Of a stretch of 64,000 bases of DNA, positions 59,490-64,000 are shown one piece after another. Source of the stretch: Sinorhizobium sp. 8-89 (GTDB lineage: Bacteria; Pseudomonadota; Alphaproteobacteria; Rhizobiales; Rhizobiaceae); contig NZ_JASKLR010000001.1 in the NCBI RefSeq assembly GCF_030124325.1, forward strand, positions 770,200-834,199. Direction: 5' to 3'. The notes under the pieces were generated by a model. It ran no database searches and had not been told where the DNA came from. It saw only the letters and a program-made list of their open reading frames with translations. Numbering within the stretch: the first letter of the stretch is position 1; every line of letters starts with the position of its first letter. Both the position numbers and the translations under genes were made by a program.

Positions 59490-59954
59490 ATGACGATCGA
59501 CCTCGAAATCCGCCAAGCCGAGCGCGGGGACTTGCCCGCGATCATTGCCCTTTTTGCCAACGATCGGCTCGGCGGGCACGGCGATACGACTGAACCGGAA
59601 GCTTTCGGCGACTATCTCTCGGCGTTCGAAGAGATCAGCGGGTCGCCCCACCAGACCCTGTATGTAGCTAGTCTCCGCGGCGAGGTGGTAGGCACGTTCC
59701 AGACGGCGCTTCTGACATCGCTTCCCGGGCGAGGCAGTTCGAGCCTCGTGATCGAGGCCGTACAGACACGCGAAGACATGCGGGGTCTCGGCATCGGCGA
59801 GAGCATGGTTCGTCATGCGATCGCCGAGGCTCGGGAGAAGGGAGCTTCGAAGGTCCAACTGACCTCCAACGTCGTGCGAGCCGATGCGCATCGATTTTAC
59901 GAGCGTCTTGGTTTTGAGCGCAGTCATATCGGCTTCAAGATGCGGCTGAAATGA
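59490..59954 (+). CDS. GNAT-family N-acetyltransferase
   Basis: A 154-residue acetyltransferase with the motif TREDMRGLGIGESMVRHAI (about 91-109) and LTSNVVRADAHRFYERLGFE. The ATG at 59490 gives MTIDLEIRQAE; an in-frame ATG at 59469 would add 7 residues, and neither has a strong ribosome-binding site. Substrate unknown. Confidence 0.87.
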   Translation: MTIDLEIRQAERGDLPAIIALFANDRLGGHGDTTEPEAFGDYLSAFEEISGSPHQTLYVASLRGEVVGTFQTALLTSLPGRGSSSLVIEAVQTREDMRGLGIGESMVRHAIAEAREKGASKVQLTSNVVRADAHRFYERLGFERSHIGFKMRLK

Positions 59955-60062
59955 CTGGCGGAAAAGCAGAATCACTGGACAAGGCATGAGTGGCGGGGCA
60001 TAAGCGGGAGCATGATATTGATGTCCGGCTGCTTTCCCAACAGCCGGTGAAGGAAGACACCC

Positions 60063-60458
60063 ATGAAGCTTCTGCTGCAGATTTTCACCTGGTGGAACCA
60101 ACAGACGATAGGTACGCGTTTTCATACCTGGCGCTTTGGCAAGCGCGTGGGGGAAGACGAGTTCGGCAACGTCTACTATCAGGGTGGCACGGATTCCGAA
60201 GGTCGTACGCGGCGCTGGGTGATCTACAGTGGGCCTGCAGAGGCTTCGGCGATCCCGCCGGGCTGGCACGGCTGGATGCATCACCGTACGGACATTTCCC
60301 CCGCCGACGAGAAATACGTAGCCCGCGAGTGGCAGAAGCCGCATCGTTCGAACCAGACGGGCACGCCGAACGCCTATCGCCCGAAAGGGTCGATCGCGGG
60401 CGCGGGCGAGCGCCCGCGCGTTACCGGCGACTACGACGCCTGGACGCCACGCTCCTGA
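60063..60458 (+). CDS. Complex I accessory subunit NDUFA12 (B17.2) homolog
   Basis: A 131-residue homolog of a mitochondrial complex I supernumerary subunit kept in alphaproteobacteria. Features are WWNQQTIGTRFHTWRFGKRVG at the start (in part), DEFGNVYYQGG, RRWVIYSG, and PPGWHGWMHH. It binds the peripheral arm near the NADH module in relatives. It is encoded 43 kb from the nuo operon, as is usual. A GAAGGA ribosome-binding site lies upstream. Confidence 0.93.
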   Translation: MKLLLQIFTWWNQQTIGTRFHTWRFGKRVGEDEFGNVYYQGGTDSEGRTRRWVIYSGPAEASAIPPGWHGWMHHRTDISPADEKYVAREWQKPHRSNQTGTPNAYRPKGSIAGAGERPRVTGDYDAWTPRS

Positions 60459-60671
60459 GCCCGGTTCATCTGTACAAGATATGAGCGAACCCCTCGATCA
60501 TGGCGCAGCCACATTTCGGGTTTAGCGCCTGAAGGCCGGAGCAGTTCCAGGTGACGCGGAAATCGGTTGCCGTCCGGAAATGCGGCAAACAGAAGTTGGA
60601 GTTGGTGCATGGTTCAACTGGAACGAACCACTCCCGGCACGAATAGGAAAGCGCGGGGGAGACTGGCGTAA

Positions 60672-61124
60672 ATGGCAGGTTTCTGTCTGCAGAATTGGAT
60701 CGGCCGGGCGGCTCGTCGAGCGAGCCTTGCGCTGCTGATGGCGCTGCCGTTGATGTCCTCCACCGATATCGCGCGTGCAACGCGTCTTTCCAATCCCGTC
60801 GCGGTTTTTTCCGGTATCGACAAGATCACCGGCCGCATCACAACGTTCGACGTCTATATCGGCGAGACCGTGCAATTCGGCGCGCTGCAGGTAACGCCGC
60901 GCGTCTGCTACAGCCGCGACGACACCGAGGCGCCGAAGACCACGACCTTCGTGGAAGTCGAAGAGATCACGCTCGATCGCAAGATCCGGCGCATCTTCAC
61001 CGGCTGGATGTTCGCTGACAGCCCGGGCCTGAATGCCGTTGAACACCCCGTCTATGACGTCTGGCTGCAATCCTGCAAGACGACGTCCGACCTACCGCCG
61101 CCGGACACTGCAGCGAAGCAGTAG
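60672..61124 (+). CDS. DUF2155 family exported protein
   Basis: A 150-residue protein with a long N-terminal signal region (hydrophobic about 16-30, cleavage near ARA-TR at 37). The mature part contains FSGIDKITGRITTFDVYIGE and GALQVTPRVCYSRD, the DUF2155 pattern. Two cysteines in the mature part (RVCYS and QSCKT) may form a disulfide. The family is often found between NDUFA12 and aat in alphaproteobacteria, as here. Function unknown. Confidence 0.9.
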   Translation: MAGFCLQNWIGRAARRASLALLMALPLMSSTDIARATRLSNPVAVFSGIDKITGRITTFDVYIGETVQFGALQVTPRVCYSRDDTEAPKTTTFVEVEEITLDRKIRRIFTGWMFADSPGLNAVEHPVYDVWLQSCKTTSDLPPPDTAAKQ

Positions 61125-61160
61125 ATTCCTGGCAACCGTCGCTGCGACATATCTTTCAGC

Positions 61161-61239
61161 GCCGCCCGTCTTGTCACACGCGCAAAGACTTCGAATTGCT
61201 GCATGGCTGACCTTGAACCGGCAAGCAATGATGCAGTAG
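61161..61239 (+). repeat. Degenerate copy of the rhizobial palindromic repeat, copy 3
   Basis: It keeps ACACGCGCAAAGACTTCGAA, then TTGCTGCATG and ATGATGCAGTAG, the outer arms of the element at 21111-21192 and 26319-26410, while the centre differs. It lies between the convergent DUF2155 and aat genes. Confidence 0.5.
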
Positions 61240-61337
61240 CCGAAGCCGATTTAACGACAAGGTTTATTTGAAGCGCAAAAACGCTGTGGTGCGGCGCCTA
61301 TCGATGACAGGCCGCCGCGTCCTGGGCAAGCGCGCAG

Positions 61338-61952
61338 CTAAAACGGCAAGTCCGACGAGGCCATCGCTCTCGCCAGCAGAACCTCGTACTCGGCTTTGGG
61401 CACATCGATCGCGCCGAACGATTTCAGGTGCTCGGTCGTGAACTGGGTATCGAGGAGCTGAAATCCCTTCGCCCGCAGGCGCTCGACGAGGTGGACGAGG
61501 CAGATCTTGGAGGCATCGCTGCGCAGCGAGAACATGCTCTCGCCGAAAAAGGCGGCCCCGAGCGAGACTCCATAGAGACCGCCCACAAGCGCGTTATCCT
61601 GCCAGGCTTCGACGCTGTGGGCATAACCCATCCGGTGAAGGGCCGCATAGAGCGAGCGGATTTTGTCGTTGATCCAGGTCGTGGGCCGGTCCGGCGCTGG
61701 TTTTGCGCATCCTTCGATCACCGCGTCGAAAGCGGTGTTGTAGCGTATCTCGAACGGACGCCGGCGAATTGTCTTCGCCAGGCTGCGCGAGATATGGAAG
61801 GCGTCAAGCGGAATGATGCCGCGTATTTCCGGCTCGACCCAGAAGAGTTCCGGATCATCGGCCGAGTCGGCCATTGGGAAGAGGCCGATCGAATAGGCGC
61901 GCAGCAACATGTCCGGCGTTATGTCCGGTTGTTTGCTGCGCGTCCCTTTCAA
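61338..61952 (-). CDS. aat: Leucyl/phenylalanyl-tRNA--protein transferase
   Basis: This enzyme adds Leu or Phe to proteins with N-terminal Arg or Lys, feeding the N-end rule and ClpAP degradation. The 204 residues include [40 protein letters not shown] and the [11 protein letters not shown] block, all family signatures. It is 9 bases downstream of accC. Confidence 0.95.
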   Translation of the reverse strand: MKGTRSKQPDITPDMLLRAYSIGLFPMADSADDPELFWVEPEIRGIIPLDAFHISRSLAKTIRRRPFEIRYNTAFDAVIEGCAKPAPDRPTTWINDKIRSLYAALHRMGYAHSVEAWQDNALVGGLYGVSLGAAFFGESMFSLRSDASKICLVHLVERLRAKGFQLLDTQFTTEHLKSFGAIDVPKAEYEVLLARAMASSDLPF

Positions 61953-61961
61953 CTCTTTGTC

Positions 61962-63311
61962 CTATGCGGATGTTGTGGCCAGATGGTGCTCCAGCCAATG
62001 GATGTCATAGTCGCCGTTGGCGATGTCCTGATTGTTGATCAGTTCCTGGAACAGAGGCAAGGTCGTCTTGATGCCATCGATGACGAATTCATCGAGTACG
62101 CGGCGAAGCCGCATCATGCACTCGACGCGCGTCCGGCCGTGGACGATCAACTTGCCGATCAGGCTGTCGTAATAGGGCGGAATGCGGTAGCCCTGATAGG
62201 CGCCGCTGTCGACACGGACCCCGAGACCGCCCGGCGCGTGGAAATGCGTGATCGTACCCGGCGAGGGCACGAAGGTGCGTGGGTCTTCCGCATTGATGCG
62301 GCATTCGATGGCGTGGCCCGAGAAAACGATATCTTCCTGCTTGACCGAGAGACCGGCGCCCGATGCCACGCGGATCTGTTCGTGCACCAGGTCGATGCCG
62401 GTGATTGCCTCGGTAATCGGGTGCTCCACCTGCAGGCGCGTATTCATTTCGATGAAATAGAACTCGCCGTCCTCATAGAGGAACTCGATCGTCCCGGCGC
62501 CGCGATACTTCATCTTCTTCATCGCATCGGCACAGATCTGGCCGATCTTCATGCGCTGATCGACGTTGAGGGCAGGCGAGTTGGCTTCTTCCCAGACCTT
62601 CTGGTGGCGGCGCTGCAGCGAGCAGTCGCGTTCACCGAGATGGATGGCATTGCCTTCGCCGTCGCCGACGATCTGGACTTCGATATGGCGCGGCCTGCCG
62701 AGAAACTTTTCCATATAGACGGCTTCGTTGCCGAAAGCCGCTGCCGCTTCGGCACGCGCCGTCGCGACGGCATGCTCAAGATCGTCTTCGGTTCTCGCGA
62801 CTTTCATACCGCGGCCACCGCCGCCGGCCGTCGCCTTGATCAGCACCGGGAAGCCGATCTTGCGGGCGACTTCAAGCGCATTCTCGGGCTTCACCTCGCC
62901 TTCGGAACCAGGCACGACCGGAATGCCAAGCGCTTCCGCTGTCTTCTTGGCAGTGATCTTGTCGCCCATGAGGCGAATATGTTCGGCCGTCGGACCAATG
63001 AAGGTTATGTCATGCGCGTCGAGGATGTCCGCGAACTTGGCGTTTTCCGAGAGGAAGCCGTAGCCCGGATGCACGGCATCCGCACCGGTGATTTCACAGG
63101 CGGCGACGATCTGATGGATATTCAGATAGCTCTCGCGTGAAGGCGGCGGTCCAATGCAGACGCTTTCGTCCGCCAGCCGAACATGCATCGCGTCGCTATC
63201 GGCCGTCGAATGCACAGCAACAGTTGCGATGCCGAGCTCCTTGCAGGCGCGCAGCACCCGCAGAGCGATTTCGCCGCGATTGGCAATGAGGATTTTCGAG
63301 ATCATCGCCAT
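61962..63311 (-). CDS. accC: Acetyl-CoA carboxylase biotin carboxylase subunit
   Basis: AccC carboxylates the biotin on AccB using ATP and bicarbonate, the first half of malonyl-CoA synthesis. The ATP-grasp enzyme has about 449 residues, with the N-terminal KILIANRGEIALRVLRACKE, the glycine-rich ATP loop KATAGGGGRGMKVA, and EMNTRLQVEHPITE. The ATG at 63311 is 4 bases from AAGG; an alternative at 63305 removes two residues. It follows accB by 6 bases. Confidence 0.96.
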   Translation of the reverse strand: MAMISKILIANRGEIALRVLRACKELGIATVAVHSTADSDAMHVRLADESVCIGPPPSRESYLNIHQIVAACEITGADAVHPGYGFLSENAKFADILDAHDITFIGPTAEHIRLMGDKITAKKTAEALGIPVVPGSEGEVKPENALEVARKIGFPVLIKATAGGGGRGMKVARTEDDLEHAVATARAEAAAAFGNEAVYMEKFLGRPRHIEVQIVGDGEGNAIHLGERDCSLQRRHQKVWEEANSPALNVDQRMKIGQICADAMKKMKYRGAGTIEFLYEDGEFYFIEMNTRLQVEHPITEAITGIDLVHEQIRVASGAGLSVKQEDIVFSGHAIECRINAEDPRTFVPSPGTITHFHAPGGLGVRVDSGAYQGYRIPPYYDSLIGKLIVHGRTRVECMMRLRRVLDEFVIDGIKTTLPLFQELINNQDIANGDYDIHWLEHHLATTSA

Positions 63312-63317
63312 CGTGCC

Positions 63318-63794
63318 TTACTCGATCACGATCAGGGGTTCGCCATATTCTACAGGGGCCGCGTCCTGAACGAGAATCTCGGTGACCTTGCCGGCGCGCG
63401 GTGCCGGAATCTGGTTCATCGTCTTCATAGCCTCGATGATCAGGATCGTCTGGCCTTCCTTGACCAGCGCGCCGACTTCGATGAACGGGCGGGCGCCCGG
63501 CGCAGGAGACAGATAGGCGGTACCGACCATCGGTGCCGTTACGGCATTCTTGGAATTGCGGCCGCCTTCGGCAACCGGCTGAGGAGCGGCGGCGGGCTGG
63601 GCCGCGGCGACCGGGGGCGGCGCCTGATAGGTGGGCATTGCCGGCATCGACATCGCGACAGGCGTGCCATTGCGCGAAACGCGGATGCGCAGATCGTCCT
63701 GCTCCACCTCGATCTCGGTCAGATCGGTATCATTGAGGATATTGGCGAGATCGCGGATCAGCGCCTGATCGATACCCGGTTTCTTTTCAGCCAT
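63318..63794 (-). CDS. accB: Acetyl-CoA carboxylase biotin carboxyl carrier protein
   Basis: AccB carries the biotin that shuttles CO2 between AccC and the carboxyltransferase. The 158 residues comprise an N-terminal domain, a Pro/Ala-rich linker (about 50-80) and a biotinyl domain with EAMKTMNQIPA, Lys124 being the biotin site. The usual EAMKMMN is altered by one residue. The BirA encoded at 17.7 kb is the expected modifying enzyme. Confidence 0.96.
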   Translation of the reverse strand: MAEKKPGIDQALIRDLANILNDTDLTEIEVEQDDLRIRVSRNGTPVAMSMPAMPTYQAPPPVAAAQPAAAPQPVAEGGRNSKNAVTAPMVGTAYLSPAPGARPFIEVGALVKEGQTILIIEAMKTMNQIPAPRAGKVTEILVQDAAPVEYGEPLIVIE

Positions 63795-63818
63795 GGGAGT
63801 ATGAGCCTCGTGTTCTTT

Positions 63819-64000
63819 TTATTTCGATTTGTCCGTCAGGATCTTTAGCGCATGCAGCGCCAGAATGTAACTCTGCGCGCCGAACCCGCAGATCACGCCC
63901 TTGACGGCCGGTGCGATCATCGACTTGTGGCGGAATTCCTCGCGCGCATGGATGTTGGAAAGATGCAGTTCCACGACGGGAACAGCAATCGCACGAATGG
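63819..64000 (-). CDS. aroQ: 3-dehydroquinate dehydratase, type II (partial, cut by window end)
   Basis: The last 59 codons are seen, ending [10 protein letters not shown] and a TAA at 63819-63821. The sequence includes [19 protein letters not shown] and [18 protein letters not shown], the C-terminal third of the type II enzyme of the shikimate pathway (about 145 residues in full). The start lies beyond the window. It is 24 bases upstream of accB on the same strand, the usual aroQ-accB-accC order. Confidence 0.93.
   Translation of the reverse strand, partial: IRAIAVPVVELHLSNIHAREEFRHKSMIAPAVKGVICGFGAQSYILALHALKILTDKSK

Overview
The window is a high-GC chromosomal segment of an alphaproteobacterium of the family Rhizobiaceae. 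Gene order and protein sequences best fit Sinorhizobium/Ensifer. Supporting signs are a 14-gene nuo operon with extra rhizobial genes inserted, a DivK-PleD pair, GAAC-N7-GAAC type LexA boxes, rhizobial palindromic intergenic repeats, an αr9-type small RNA beside proS, and many rhizobial families of unknown function (DUF1467, DUF2155, DUF3572, DUF6105). Nearly all of it is core housekeeping DNA. No IS element, prophage, integron or CRISPR array was found.

Layout. 1-1.3 kb: a cupin gene, tRNA-Val(TAC) on the minus strand and two identical tRNA-Asp(GTC) genes. 1.6-17.7 kb: the respiratory complex I operon nuoA-N, with two extra genes (a small exported protein after nuoD, and a helix-hairpin-helix-like protein between nuoF and nuoG whose C-terminal domain is also fused to NuoE). 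17.7-21 kb: birA, rnj (RNase J), mce and a DUF1467 gene continue the strand. 21-26 kb: a non-coding stretch with a repeat and a minus-strand sRNA, then proS-lolC-lolD. 25.3-26.2 kb: a DUF5680 gene and a 28-codon membrane microprotein gene, each behind its own LexA box. 26.4-34.3 kb: dnaE, an L,D-transpeptidase, dinB (also with a LexA box), an acetyltransferase, a HAD protein and a DUF3572 protein. 34.5-38.3 kb: divK-pleD, a structured non-coding RNA candidate, rpmG and an MFS transporter.

38.3-48.8 kb is a long minus-strand run (NUDIX, DUF983, rnr, topA, dprA, plsY, pyrC-prime, pyrB). 49-53.5 kb holds an AidB-like acyl-CoA dehydrogenase, an AEC transporter, two small membrane proteins, ruvX and a UPF0173 metallo-hydrolase. 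53.6-58.9 kb has gatC-gatA and gatB, separated by a decayed patch with a degenerate GGDEF gene, a YjhX-type gene and a DUF1294 gene. 58.9-64 kb has two GNAT acetyltransferases, the complex I accessory subunit NDUFA12, a DUF2155 protein, aat, and the accC-accB-aroQ cluster, with aroQ cut by the window end.

Functional links. Complex I is encoded almost entirely here, including the remote NDUFA12. BirA supplies biotin to AccB at the other end of the window. PyrB sits with a dihydroorotase-like protein that lacks its metal ligands, the known pyrB-pyrC-prime arrangement. The most interesting observation is the set of three SOS boxes, one of which appears to control a 28-residue single-helix protein that resembles in size and context the Caulobacter SOS division inhibitor SidA.
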